DNA of 64,000 nt from Prochilodus magdalenae (lineage: Eukaryota > Chordata > Actinopteri > Characiformes > Prochilodontidae), in NCBI GenBank assembly GCA_024036415.1, contig JAMWET010004071.1, positions 189,400 through 253,399 on the forward strand, in the 5' to 3' direction. Below are positions 46,701 to 57,780 of the stretch, in pieces. The translations under genes were made by a program, and so were the position numbers. The notes under the pieces are model-generated. The model had not been told where the DNA came from and made no database searches. It worked only from the letters and a program-made list of their open reading frames with translations. Each line of letters begins with the position of its first letter. Positions within the stretch are counted from its first letter, which is position 1.

Positions 46701-49700
46701 TCTTTCAGCGACAACAAAATGGACTGGAAGAACAGCACCGCAGCGTGTTTATCTATGGGCAGCCGTCTACCAGTGCACCTCACCGACCAGCAGCACGTAT
46801 GTACACCTGCCCTATTGTTCAGACAGTGGGGGTGCTGACACGCTATTGCTTCCTTCTCCCCCTGTTTGCCTCTTCGTGTCCCTAAAATACATACCATTAA
46901 ATACACTGCTCAAAAAAATAAAGGGAACACTTTGAAAGCACATCAGATCTCAACGGGAAAAAAAATTATCTTTCCTCATATAGACTGGGTAATGTGTTAG
47001 AAACGAAAGGATGCCACATCGTTTGATGGAAATGAAAATGATCACCCTACAGAGGGTTGAATTCAAAGACACCCTGAAAATCAAAGCGAAGAAATGATGC
47101 AGCAGGCTCGTCCATTTAACCCTAATTCCATTGCAGCAACACTGGTACTCAGTAGTTTGTATGGCCTCCACACGCTCCAAATGAGACGACGGATGGTGTC
47201 CTCCCAGATCTGGGCCAGGACATCACTGAGCTCCTGGATAGTCTGAAATGCCAATCGAGCTCTACGGTGCTGGGCAGTGAGCACAGGGCCCACTACAGGA
47301 CGTCGGGCCCTCAGGCCACCCTCATGAGGCCTGTTTCTGATTGTTTGGTCAGACACATTCACAGCAGTAGGGCTCTGGCAGTGCTCATCTTGTTCCTCCT
47401 GGCACAAAGGCACAGATACTGGTCCTGCTGAGGGGTTAAGGACCTTCTACAGCCTTGTCCAGCTCTCCTAGAGTAACTGCCTGTCTCCTGGAATCTCCAC
47501 CGTACTCTTAAGACTGTGCTGGGAGACACAGCAAACCTTGTGGCAATGTCATATGTTGATGTGCCATCCTTCAGTAGTTGGACTACCTGTGCAAACTCTG
47601 TAGGGTCCAGGTACCGCACCATGGTACTAGTAGTGACGCTGACCCAAGTCAACTGCAGAACTAGTGAAGAATCAGTGGGAAAAGATGAGGGGGGACAAAA
47701 TGTCAATGACCTCGTCCTTTTAACCCATTCCTGTTTTGGGGGGTGTCTCATTGTTGCTCCTCTACTGCACCTGTTGTTAATTTCATTAACACCAAACCAG
47801 CTGAAACTGATTAACGGCCCTCCCTAATACTCAACTGACCAGATCAATATCCCTGAAGTTGAACTGAGTTGATGCTGCACTCTGATTAAAAAGTGTTCCC
47901 TTTATTTTTTTAGCAGTGTATATAAGTTCACTGGACAAAAAGTGAGTCACCCGTGACTAGCATGTAATGCCTCCATGAGTACCAATAACAGCCGTGACTG
48001 GATTGGGCATGGACTGGACAAGTTTCTGGATGTAGGGTACATCCATGTTCAGACACTCTTACATCAAACAGGTGCACAAGTGGGCCCGAGTTGGTGGATG
48101 ACTTCCCTGGCACAGTTCCGAGGAGAATTTCCTGTAGACTGGGATTTTAGCCACTGCTGGTAGACCCTCTGAGCTTATGTCACGTGGGGTAAAGACGAGG
48201 AGGCAGGATGAACCAAAGAAACCAAAAACACTAGTAAACTCAGACATACTGAACAGGGTTACAGAAGGGGAACAGCAGGGAGTAGAAATGAACAAGGACT
48301 AACAAGGAACACCTGGGAAGGGGGCAGAGCTACAAACTAAGGACAGGGGGGCTCACAAAAGGGTGGAGACAGGAGGAGCTATCACCAAAACAAACTGAAG
48401 CGCATGGAACAGGACAACAAAAGACATGGAAGAGACAAGAAACAGAAAACAGAGGCAAACGGGGGCAAGGCGAGACAGGAAGTGATATGTATATATATAT
48501 GTGTACGCATCACGATGCACTCTGATTGATGTGAACTGTCAAAAGCAAATTCACTTTTTATGCCACATATGTATACTTAAAATTTCAGTACCCCCAGCTT
48601 GGCAGTGGCATCTGTTGTGTTGAAGCGACCGTGTCCTGGCTGACCGAGTTAGGGGAAAGCTAGATTTTTGTTTTGTCGATTTTTTATGATTTATGGTTTT
48701 TGTTACAGGCTCATCTGGAGAAAGTAGCCCACGATATGGGTGGCTTAGACTACCATTACTGGATCGGCCTGACCGACTCTGAGGAAGAAGGCGTGTGGAA
48801 ATGGGTGGACAACACACTGGTCAACAAAACGTAAGACTGCACGTGTAGGGACATGCTGTAAGGCAGTAAAACGGATGTGGTGTCGGTCAAACACGTGTAC
48901 GTGTCATTTACACACCGTTAACAACTTGGTCATGGTCTCGGGGGTTACCACGGTGCCTCCACACACGGATTCGTTGGTCGTCTCCACCAATATAAAAGTG
49001 GGACTCGTCCCTAAAGATGACCCGCTGCCATTCCGAGTCACTCCATGACAGTCTGGTACGACACCACTGCAGTGTTTGGTGATGTGGTGTTAAGGACAGT
49101 CGTCGTAACGGTCTGTGTGCAGGTAGTCCTGCGTCACGTATTAGCTGAGGCTCTTATCCAGAGCGCCTTACAGGGTTAATCATATTACAGGTGGGCCAGT
49201 GTAGTGTTAGGAGTCTTGCTCAAGGACTCTCACTGGTGTAGCACAGCGTAGTCACCCATACCGGGATTCGAACCCCAGTCTTCCAAATGGGACGATAGCT
49301 TCCTGGTGGACAGTGGTGTTATCCACTGCACCACACCGACCTCTAACCTACCTAGCTCACTAAAAGTCCGCTGTCGTGGCTGTTGGGTCTCCCAGATCCT
49401 TCATGTTGTCGATGTGTCTCTTCTTTTATCCACTGCTGCCCACAGTGTACTATGGTAGTGTCAACATGACCGGTGCGGTGTGCAGTACACCGGTAAGACC
49501 ATCCCGCTTCCTGGAGCCCTATGATGTGACCCCTGTCCAAGTCTTCCAGCTGCACTCTTCTCTGGGGCATTCTTCGCTAGCAAAGGATGCTACCAGCTCA
49601 ACAGCATATACATATAGATATACTAGCCTCCGTTTAGAAAAGCTAGGAAGTCTTTGGCCTGTATTTGAATGAAAACAGACGGTACAATATATGTCGATGT

Positions 49701-51088
49701 TTATAGGGCTGCCCTCTAGAAGTCGACGAGTAGAATCGTCAGTCGTAGACCCTTCAAGTCGACTGAGACCCTTCAAGTCGACTGACAACAGTGACCTTTT
49801 TTTTTTCTCGTGAAACAGACTAAAGCTTACAGAAATGCACAAGAATTTTAAGAATGTAAAAAGACATTTTAATAATTACTAAAGTGGGATATTAAACATA
49901 TATGTAAGTTCTAGCTGGGCTGTGACGATGTGCGCTGGCGGTTCACCGCTGAAGGAAGCTGAAGCTGTGAAGCTGAGAAACACGGGTGGAGCGATGTCTC
50001 AGAGAAAGCCTGGAGGAACTTCTGAAGGAGAGAATCCGAATAAAGTCAGCCTAATTCTGCTCGTCATTCAGTCAGACATCCAACACTGCTCCAAACGAGG
50101 GAGCTGACTTTCGGTTTAGACATAACGGCTGTTTGCGGTGAAGGAGAAACGGAGCGGAGACGTTTGTTTTATTATAACTCCATTATTTTAGAACCGAAAT
50201 TACAGATATTTATATTTATTCATCTACAGCTAAGATTATCTTTATTTAAGAAGAGTACAGTCACTTAATACGCCTGCTGATAAACGAGAAATACTAATTT
50301 CAGTGCGGGGAATATAATAAACGGTTTCAGGTCTACCATTCTTCTTTTCATCTAATAATAATGTAAATATGGACTAATCTGGTTTTATTTAGCAGGTCAT
50401 TATTTATGAGAGATGAAAGACGAAGGGTCCTCCTACTGAAGAAGCTGTTAGAAGTGAGATTATAAAGGCTAGAAGCTATAAGCGCTAATGTTTAGCATGT
50501 ATACGCGCTGCTGCCCGGCGCTGTATCCTGTAACTAAATCAGGCTCCAGTTCAGATCGATCATCATAACCCCCGCCTCTTTAGTTCAGAGATATGCTCCT
50601 GTGACTCTGCTGACTTTCTAAATGCGGAGGACGTCAGATCTGAACCGTATGAAATCTGATTTACTGAATAGTAGATAATTTACATGGAGAAAAAAATATG
50701 AAAGAGTAGTCGAATCGTCGACCAGAACAACAAACATTCCGACTCGGGTGCAGCCCTATATTTTTATTTGATGAACTTTTAGTTTTTTGCCCGGCAACAA
50801 AAAATTTTGGGACACTTTAAAGCTGCGAGTCTTTAGTAGTGGTGCAGTTCTGTTTGGAGCAGAGCTTGCTTTTCTGTCCCTCGTTCATTTCCCCCCCTCT
50901 GTCACTGCAGGTACTGGAACGAGAAGGCCAAAGAACCCAATAATGACATGTCTGGAGGAGATCAGGGTGAAGACTGTGCCGTGCTGGAGCCCCACTCCAA
51001 AAGCTGGTTCGACGTGCCCTGTGACTTCCAGTACAAGCGCATCTGTGAGATGGACGCCTTAAACGTGGGCGGATCCGCAGCTGTGTAA
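40737..51088 (+). CDS. Secreted two-domain C-type lectin, complete
   Basis: Spliced coding exons: 40737-40803, 41199-41345, 44646-44797, 45061-45182, 46490-46796, 48709-48830, 50911-51088. All junctions are GT/AG and in phase, giving 1095 nt and 364 residues. Exon 1 encodes a signal peptide (MAAVLFGTLLASFCVNIALG). Exon 2 is a Ser/Thr/Asn-rich spacer with NAS and NET glycosylation sites. Lectin domain 1 spans about residues 74-210 and domain 2 about 218-354. Each begins CPEGWTH-EGKCYSF, has YWIGLTDSEEEGVWKWVD and ends ICEMD. EPN (171-173 and 314-316) predicts mannose-type sugar binding. The usual WND is WYD (195-197) and WFD (338-340), so one calcium ligand is replaced. There is no transmembrane segment, so the product is predicted to be soluble and extracellular. 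The closest known relatives are CD209/asialoglycoprotein-receptor-like fish lectins; I cannot assign an orthologue. Confidence 0.85.
40898..41108 (+). mobile_element. tRNA-derived SINE family 1 in lectin intron 1
   Basis: It is nearly full length, with box A-like TAACTCAGTGGGTAAC, box B-like GGTTCGAATCC, the body ACACCAATAAGAGTCC and the tail GTAAATGTAAAT. It fills about half of the 395-nt intron 1. Confidence 0.8.
41477..41690 (+). mobile_element. tRNA-derived SINE (family 2)
   Basis: TCGTGGGCTGGAGGTTAGGG, GTTCCGGTCCGATTCC and GGGCTGCCCACCGC match the copy at 30038-30275. In lectin intron 2. Confidence 0.7.
41832..43565. repeat. Composite repeat E with (TTAGA)n core, interrupted
   Basis: The head 41832-41984 (TCTTAATGGAAGTCCAAATT ... 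GACAGATAGACAGACAAA) is followed by pentanucleotide arrays of TTAGA, CTAGA and TTAGT units (41985-42680 and 43301-43500), then the tail AACTTTATTGTCATTGTGCA. The array is split by about 620 bp at 42681-43300. Same architecture as 45541-46231. Confidence 0.8.
42985..43860. repeat. Local duplication, ~280-bp unit
   Basis: The segment at about 42998-43240 (AAGTGATCAGATCGGATTTG ... GGGCATCATGGAAATTTGAG) recurs at about 43560-43805 nearly unchanged. The second copy starts right after the tail of repeat E. The frames inside (136 and 73 residues) are repeat-derived. Confidence 0.75.
44646..45182 (+). CDS. Lectin exons 3 and 4: first half of lectin domain 1
   Basis: Exon 44646-44797 (phase 1 to 0) encodes VRTCRPCPEGWTHLEGKCYS and DHKMDWKTSKEACVSMRSHL. 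Exon 45061-45182 (phase 0 to 2) encodes AHLEKVAHDMGGLDYHYWIG and ends VDNTLVNK. The latter is almost identical to exon 48709-48830. Confidence 0.87.
45256..45470. repeat. Dispersed repeat in lectin intron 4
   Basis: Words GGATGCAAGTGCACAGTGGA and CAGGGGTCAAAACACAGGGG resemble 57490-57600. Non-coding and unclassified. Confidence 0.45.
45541..46231. repeat. Composite repeat E with (TTAGA)n core
   Basis: The head 45541-45687 is nearly identical to 41832-41984. The array 45688-46165 consists of CTAGA, TTAGA and TTAGT units. The tail TCAACTTTATTGTCATTGTG ends at about 46231. It lies in lectin intron 4. Confidence 0.8.
46490..46796 (+). CDS. Lectin exon 5: end of domain 1 joined to start of domain 2
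   Basis: One 307-nt exon (phase 2 to 0) encodes the sugar-binding half of domain 1 (YWNERSKEPNN ... KSWYDVPCDFQYKPICEMD), a short linker (DSTAVHCS), then the opening of domain 2 (PCPEGWTHVEGKCYSF). No intron separates the domains. Confidence 0.88.
46904..47918 (-). mobile_element. Tc1-like element, internally deleted, intact ends (family F)
   Basis: The terminal inverted repeats begin CACTGCTCAAAAAAATAAAG and end CTTTATTTTTTTAGCAGTG, with TA on both sides (46902 and 47919). The minus-strand transposase N-terminus is readable at 47359-47630 (MVRYLDPTEFAQVVQLLKDG; helix-turn-helix AVSPSTVLRV). It continues at 47240-47413 through LRARRPVVGPVLTAQHRRAR and then joins directly to the C-terminal QTIQELSDVLAQIWEDTIRR, so the catalytic DDE core is missing. 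About 1.0 kb, in lectin intron 5. Confidence 0.88.
48180..48490. repeat. Dispersed purine-rich repeat in lectin intron 5
   Basis: Words GGAGGCAGGATGAACCAAAG and AGGGGAACAGCAGGGAGTAG resemble those in 45460-45500 and 57490. It is A- and G-rich and non-coding. Confidence 0.4.
48709..48830 (+). CDS. Lectin exon 6: core of domain 2
   Basis: 122 nt, phase 0 to 2. It differs from exon 45061-45182 at four positions only, all in third codon positions, so the 40 encoded residues are identical. Part of the upstream intron (GAGTTAGGGGAAAGCT ... TTTTTGTTACAG) is also shared. Confidence 0.88.
48940..49110. mobile_element. Tc1-like family A fragment
   Basis: Shares CACACACGGATTCGTTGG, CCGCTGCCATTCCGAGTCAC and TGACAGTCTGGTACGACACC with 38110-38220. 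In lectin intron 6. Confidence 0.65.
49140..49340 (-). mobile_element. tRNA-derived SINE family 1, reverse orientation
   Basis: Reverse of the family 1 layout: tail TTAGCTGAGGCTCTTATCC first, box B complement GGATTCGAACC near 49263, and the tRNA-like head at the right end. Confidence 0.75.
49704..50758. mobile_element. hAT-like non-autonomous element
   Basis: The left end TAGGGCTGCCC and right end GGGTGCAGCCCTA are inverted, with GTCGACGA-type words close to both ends. About 1.05 kb with no transposase frame. The target duplication is too degenerate to call. In lectin intron 6, close to the last exon. Confidence 0.55.
50911..51088 (+). CDS. Lectin exon 7: end of domain 2 and stop
   Basis: 178 nt, phase 2 in, ending at TAA 51086-51088. 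It encodes YWNEKAKEPNNDMSGGDQGE, then KSWFDVPCDFQYKRICEMD and a short tail ending GGSAAV. It is parallel to the first half of exon 5. Confidence 0.88.
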
Positions 51089-51455
51089 TCCAGACAAAAT
51101 GGGGCTGTCCTTATGATCGTTCCTCTGATCTTCCACAAATCACAATGAGATGGAAGCTGGACTCGGTTAATCTGGCTGCTGTGTGGAGTTCTGTTTGGAT
51201 TGCAACACTGGACGGGGAGGACTGTGGACTGAGAGCTTTTCTGCTCTGAAGCCAGAAGCTCCAGCTGGCCATTTGAGTTTGGTCCCAGCCAAAACAGAGA
51301 GGTCGTTCTTGGACGCTGGTGAATTCTACAGATTTGGACTTAGGAACTTTATCAGATGTTTACTGGAATGACATGGTTAGGATGTAAACAATGTAGAGGC
51401 TTAATTACACTGGTTATAATATAAACAGCCCACCCTGCAACTTGGTCAATGTAAA
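51089..51455 (+). other. Lectin 3' untranslated region (probable)
   Basis: Unique sequence after the stop and before the tandem array. No canonical AATAAA is present, and AATATAAA at about 51417 is the nearest weak candidate signal. Confidence 0.35.
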
Positions 51456-51466
51456 ATGATTGTGTT

Positions 51467-52889
51467 ACTCATTGACTCACTTACTCACTCACTCACTCAA
51501 TCCTTCACTCACCCACTCACTCACCCACTCACTCACTCAATCCTTCACACACTCATTCAGTCAGTCAGTCAGTCACTCTCTGACACAGTCACTCACTCAC
51601 TCACTCAATCCTTCACCCACTCACTCACCCACTCCGTCAGTCAGTCACTCACTCACTCACTCACTTACCCACTCAGTCAGTCAGTCAGTCAGTCACTCAC
51701 TCACTCTCTCATCCAGTCAGTCAGTCAGTCAGTCATTCACTTACTCACTCACTCTTTCACCCAGTCAGTCACGCACTCACTCACCCACTCAGTCGGTCAT
51801 TCACTCTCCCACACAGTCAGTCAGTCAGTCTGTCAGTCACTCACTCTTTCACCCAGTCAGTCACTCACACACTCACTTAGTCACTCACTCAGTCACTCAA
51901 TCCTTCACCCACTCACTCAGTCACTCAGTCAGTCTGTCAGTCACTCACACTCTCATCCAGTCAGTCACTCACTCACACTCTCACCCAGTCTGTCAGTCAG
52001 TCACTCACTCTCTCACCCAGTCAGTCACTCGCACACTCACTTAGTCACTCAATCCCTCACCCACTCACTCACTCACTCAGTCAGTCCGTCTGTCTGTTAC
52101 TCACTCACTCTCTCACCCAGCCAGTCAGTAACTCACTCACTCTCTCACCCAGCCAGTCAGTCACTCACTCACTCACTCACTCACCCAGTCAGTCAGTCGC
52201 TCACTTACACTCCCACCCAGTCAGTCAGTCATTCAGTCACTCAGTCATCCACTCAGTCACTCAATCCTTCAACCACTCAGAGTCAGTCAGTCAGTCAGTC
52301 ACTCTCTCACCCAGTCACCCACTCAGTCACTGAATCCTTCACCCACTCAGTCAGTCAGTCAGTCAGTCACTCTCTCACTCACACTGCCACCCAGTCAGTC
52401 AGTCAGTCAGTCAGTCAGTCACTCACTCACTCACTCACTCACACTCTCACCCAGTCAGTCAGTCAGTCACTCACCCACCCAGTCAGTCAGTCACTCTCTC
52501 ACGCAGTCAGTCAGTCACTCACTCACTCACTCAGTCACCCTCTCACCCTGTTAATCAGTCAGTCACTCACTCTCTCACCCAGTCAATCAGTCAGTCACTC
52601 ACTCACTCAGTCACTCACTCTCTCACCCAGTCAGTCAATCAGTCACTAACTCTCTCACCCAGTCAATCAGTCAGTCACTCACTCACTCAGTCAGTCACTC
52701 TCTCACCCAGTCAGTCAGTGACCCTCTCACCCAGTCAGTCAATCAGTCACTAACTCTCTCACCCAGTCAATCAGTCACTCACACATTCACTCAGTCAGTC
52801 ACTCTCTCACCCAGTCAGTCAGTCAGTCACCCTCTCACCCAGTCAGTCAGTTGGTCACTCACTTTCTCACCCAGTCAGTCAGTCAGTCT
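51467..52889 (+). repeat. (TCAC/TCAG)n tandem array
   Basis: About 1.4 kb of tetranucleotide units TCAC, TCAG, CCAC and TCTC, open in more than one frame. The 397- and 194-residue frames are artefacts of the repeat. Confidence 0.95.
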
Positions 52890-53490
52890 TATCACAGGAC
52901 ACCATTAGGAACATCTACAGCTCCACTTTAGTACTTTTACTTCAGAGGAGGTGTAAAGGGAGGAACTTCTACTTTTACTGGAGGAATGTTGTACCCTGGG
53001 AGGGAGTCGTCAGTAGCTGAGGACTTAATTCACAGCTCTCAGGATCTCGTGCACAATACACAATGTGCTGTGGTTGACCATCTCCTCCTGGAGCAGAGCC
53101 AATCTGATAAGATCAGGCCAGGCCCGTAGCTTCCTGCTCCAGGATGTCCTATAGCCCAGCATGCTGTAGCTTATAAAATGCAAGCCATCTATTGTCTCAG
53201 TAAGTCACAAAACCTTCAGGTCTTATACATAAGAGTTTTCCACAAAACCCTGACCGGCATTCTGAGCTCAAGACCGTACAGCTGAGACACAGTCAGTCTC
53301 ATACTGTGTGACTGGACTTGGGGACTATGCTCTTAATAGCTTTATGTCGCCCTCTGGTGACCCCTTGTCTTCCTTACAGTTCTAGACCTCAGAATGTTTT
53401 ACCATCAGAGCTCCTGAATGGAGCTCCTCTACGTCTTTAGTAGGGTGGCCGACAAGTGCAAAACAAATGAACATTTCAGAAAATATAATT
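52890..53490. other. Gene-free spacer
   Basis: It starts with a short family A Tc1 scrap (CACAGGACACCATTAGGAAC). The rest is unrecognised. Confidence 0.4.
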
Positions 53491-53499
53491 ATTATAATT

Positions 53500-54165
53500 A
53501 CAAAAAAAAAAAAATACATTCAAGAAAACAAAATTACAAAAGCAAAAATAAATTTACAAGGGCAAAAATATACCTTTCAGAAAACAAGATTACATTTCAG
53601 AAAGCAAAATTACAAAAGCAAAAACAATTTTACAAGGGCAAAAATATACCTTTCAGAAAACAAAATTACATTTCAGAAAATGAAATTACATTTCAGAAAA
53701 CTAAATTACATTTCAGAAAACGAAATTACATTTCAAAAAAACAAAATTACATTTCAGAAAACAAAATCACATTTCAGAAAACGAAATTACATTTCAAAAA
53801 ACAAAATTACATTTCAGAAAACAAAATTACATTTCAGAAAACGAAATTACAAAAGCAAATACAATTTTACAAGGGCAAACAATTACATTTCAGTAAACAA
53901 AATTACATTTCAGAGAACGAAATTACATTTCAAAAAACTAAATTACATTTCAGAAAACAAAACTACACTTCAGAAAACAAAATTACATTTCAGAAAACAA
54001 AATTACATTTCAGAAAACGAAATTACATTTCAAAAAACAAAATTACATTTCAGAAAACGAAATTACATTTCAAAAAACAAAATTACATTTCAGAAGACAA
54101 AATTACATTTCAGAAAATGAAATTACATTTTAGATAACAAAATTACAAAAGCAAAAACAATTTTA
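53500..54165. repeat. ~16-17-bp AT-rich minisatellite
   Basis: Tandem AAAATTACATTTCAGAAAAC-type units, with TTACAAAAGCAAAA and TTTACAAGGGCAAA variants. The long Lys/Asn/Phe-rich frames are artefacts. Confidence 0.93.
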
Positions 54166-55200
54166 CAAGATGTGAAACAGTCTAGGTCTAACACACACAG
54201 GAAGTGCTTGTTGTGGGTCCTTGCCGATTAAATTGTTTGGCGGTGGTGGAGTGAGTGGAGTTTGGGATGGTGACAATGCTAAAGCATGATTTGTCCATTT
54301 TGTGGCACGCATTTTATCCAGCTGGCAGGCTTTTGTTTTACTGCAACAAGCACTTCCTGTGAGTTAGACCAACCCTGCCTGTTAGAATTCACAGTTTGTA
54401 AAAGTTTCAGTGCTGGGAAAAGTGTTTCACGTCTCAGAAATTTGTTTTTATTTTTATAATTTGGTTTTCTGAAAGGTTTGCAGTTCCCGGTCGCCGTACT
54501 GTAGGCTTTTGGATCACATTCATATCTCCCATGTTTGTCTCCGACCATCCAAACAAGTTCTATAGCACGGTTCATACTGGCAGGTGTGAACACTCCACAA
54601 CAAATCCCAACACACCCAACTATGGAGCTACAGACAAATCAAAGGTCCTGGTCCACGGTAACGTCCATGTTTACAGCAGGTTGTACCAAAAAGACCACAT
54701 CCCTCACAATCAGATCCATCCACTTTGGTCCCTGGTGACTTGGTGCTGGCGTCCCATCCAAGGTATCCCCATTAGTGCTCTGTCAAGCCAGGTCCTAACT
54801 CCTTCATTCAGCGGGTCTGGGAGGTGGGATAGAGTACGGGTTGGGCCACCTGAAGGTCATGAAGGCTAGCTTGAGAACCTCGGCTATAAAATAAGGAGCT
54901 CTAGCTGGGAGCAGCTCATTTGACGTGTCAAAATGAAATGTGTGTGAAGCGAGCCCACCGGTCAGGGAACTGGTGTCAGGTCACTTTGCTTTGAGCTTGT
55001 TTTGGCCTGTTGGACAGAGCTTGGTTCTAGCTAATGGAACCTGTTCTCCTTCAGTGTTCTGTGCTGCTGATGATTTGAATAGACGTCAGTGTCAGACTAA
55101 TGAACATCCTAACTCAGCGGGTTTGGGAGGTGGGATGGAAGAAAACCTGGCACCCCTGAAGGTCATTAGGACTAGTTTGAAAATCACTTCTCTAACACAA
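54166..55200. other. Gene-free spacer
   Basis: No gene was recognised. Two short related phrases (54790-54870 and 55110-55190, both with GCGGGT-TGGGAGGTGGGAT) suggest a dispersed repeat. Confidence 0.4.
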
Positions 55201-55218
55201 GGTGCTCTAGTAATTCCT

Positions 55219-55296
55219 AGGGATGGGTCTGACGATGGGTCTGATGACGGGTCTGACGATGGGTCTGATGATGGGTCTGATGATGGGTCTGATGAC
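55219..55296. repeat. 12-bp repeat
   Basis: About six copies of GATGGGTCTGAT or GACGGGTCTGAC units. Confidence 0.9.
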
Positions 55297-55299
55297 TAT

Positions 55300-56560
55300 C
55301 AGCTGTCCTGTGTATCTAAAAGTTCCTTGCCCAGTAAAGCCAGACTGATGAGTAAGAGTTATAGATAGCAGCAGCTGCTCTTCTGTACACACCAAACATT
55401 TCCTTCCTCATTCATCCCCCTCTTCTTCTCCTTTATCTACTTAGGTCTTCACACCAGACAGTGAAACCAGCTTCTCCAGCTTTCGGTAAACAAAACCTCC
55501 ACTAGAAAGTTTCCATTTCCTGTCTGATGAGGAACTAAAGGGGATGGAGGGATAAGGCGTGGGTGCTAGTTTAAGGTCACTACTTGCTCCAACGGCGCTA
55601 TTTAGTCTAGAATAAGGCCACCTTTATAAATGGTTTTACATTTTTTAACCATTTTATTGATGGTTAATAAACTCATTAATAAGCAGTTACTACACACTGA
55701 TCTGCACTGCTGAAATCTTAGGTCCTGCTGGTTACTGACTGTACTGACATCACATATTCATAACAGGAAGCCTCATTAATCAGAAATGATAATCAGGCCT
55801 ATATAAAGTTGCTCTAAGGGGCGTGTTCTTTAAGCTGGATTGTTTACCTTGACACTTACAATCTGCCCAACAGGCCCATATTGCATTAACAAGATCTGGG
55901 CTTTATCAGCGTATCAGGCTCACTATTTGGCAAGCACCAGGTCGTTGTTGGATGTATGTGTTATCACTGCTCATTATCTGCCCATGTAAATGACCAGACC
56001 TCTTCATAAAGAAGTTATGTTGTAAACTGGTCAACAATCTGACCATACGCTTGTAAAACAAAGTAAAGCCCATGATACAAAATCATATGACATTTATTTT
56101 TATTCTACTGAATTTATTAAAAGTCAGAACCGCAAACACATTGCAACTTTACAGATCACTTTACACTAAATCCCTGTTTGCTATGAGGGACCTACACCTT
56201 TATTATGTTTATTTTATTAAAAGAAATGAATGAAAATAGGTATTTGTTCCAAGCATTTCATAATCATAACACTAACTTCATCATCTCATCTAGTTATAAG
56301 CAGAACTCAAAAAGAAGGTTTGGCTAAAATATGTCTCTGCCTATGGACTAAAAGGTTTTAGCTGCATCCAAACCTACACACTACCACAGACCAAACACAG
56401 GACTGGCCAACAACAGTACTCCACCATTGAAAATGCATATGTCTGCATAGTATAGTCTTTCAACTTCGCTTTCAAAGAAATCCAACAGATCGTTTAAACA
56501 CTGGAAGTGTACGTTTTAAATGAAGTTTAAAATTACCAATAGTATATTATCAATAGCATA
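55300..56560. other. Gene-free spacer
   Basis: AT-rich unique sequence. No exon, RNA gene or classified repeat was recognised. Confidence 0.4.
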
Positions 56561-56564
56561 TACC

Positions 56565-56960
56565 CCATGATTGTGTGATATGGGCAATATTTATTGAGCT
56601 TCACATACAGACGTAGTGTCTCCCAGTATGGCATTGGGCCGGCTAAAGCAACACGCCAGACGTCTTGGCATGGAGGTGTAGAGGTTCCTAATGGTGTCCT
56701 GTGATAATCCATCCCATGCATATCCCATTAATATTGTCACACAGTTTAGACAGCAGGCCTTCTCGACATGTGACAACAAGCCACTCATCGTGTTAAGGAC
56801 AGTCATTGTAACGGTCTGTGTGCATGTCGTCCTGTGTGGTGCAGCCGTCTGGCAATGGTGCTGGCACTAACGAGATGACTCATAGAGGGCACCACTGCTC
56901 GCTGGATGTCTGCAGTCAGGGCCGTTGGGACCTAGTTTACTCCCGTTGGTTGATTCCTAC
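56565..56960 (-). mobile_element. Tc1-like deletion derivative (family A)
   Basis: Reverse orientation. It shares AATATTTATTGAGCT, AGAGGTTCCTAATGG and GTGATAATCCATCCCATGCA with 37850-37990, and ends with GTCTGTGTGCATGTCGTCCT and CACTGCTCGCTGGATGTC. The frame is broken. Confidence 0.65.
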
Positions 56961-56969
56961 TGGGTGCAA

Positions 56970-57480
56970 CGATGACTGTATTGAGCTCGTTACTATTTCT
57001 AATTATCCACATAAGCCCTAAATCCTTAATTGCTTTAGGTATTACTGTTTATATCAGTTTGGTAGAAAGGCTTCTATCTTTCTCTACATAGGAATGATAG
57101 GAATTTGAATCCTTTCTGATTCTTTCTTTCCTGAAATTGTAATATGACAACAGTGGGTGATGGCTCCCCATGAGAATATATTCCTTGGGGCCTCCATATG
57201 TTATACTGGTGACCAATTTAAGATGCACTAGTAAAGTTGACTGACTGAAGTAAACACTTGAATAAACACTTGAATATGAATCGTTGATATTGATACGAGC
57301 ATATTGTCGTGTCGGCACTAGCCTGATTTACACTACAGGTGTGGCCGCGTCTTTTTCCTGCTTCATATACTCTCATTTGACCTTCTTGAACTTTCAGTTC
57401 CGCATCACTGCTAATTTTAGATGCGTGTTTATGGTGTTTGCAGCGTGGTTAAGGTGACACCGGGTCCACCACAAGCCCCT
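56970..57480. other. Gene-free spacer
   Basis: Nothing recognised. Confidence 0.35.
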
Positions 57481-57484
57481 GTAA

Positions 57485-57780
57485 CAATCGAAGAATGGAG
57501 GCAGGATGCAAGTGTGTCGTCTGTTTATTCAGGTAGATTAAAGGGCGGTGGCCGGTGTCCATGGCAGGGGTCAAGAAACAGACAGAAACTATAAGCATAG
57601 AGCTTCATGTATATACAAACAAGGGACAGCTGCAGACTAAACATGAGGACCTAAGAAACACACTAGGAGTCAAATCAGACCAAACAAGCCGCTGAACAAA
57701 GACACAGCTGGAGAGGAGACACAGTATAGAGACAAAAGAGTTAGCCTATACATATATACACACAGACAAACAGGCCACGG
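57485..57780. repeat. Dispersed repeat
   Basis: GGAGGCAGGATGCAAGTGTG and GGCAGGGGTCAAGAAACAGA resemble 45290-45430. Unclassified. Confidence 0.45.

Noticed and set aside
51456..52649. 397-residue Ser/His/Thr-rich frame
   Set aside because: Pure tetranucleotide repeat, open in more than one frame.
53418..54137. 239-residue Lys/Asn-rich frame
   Set aside because: A product of the 16-bp AT-rich minisatellite.
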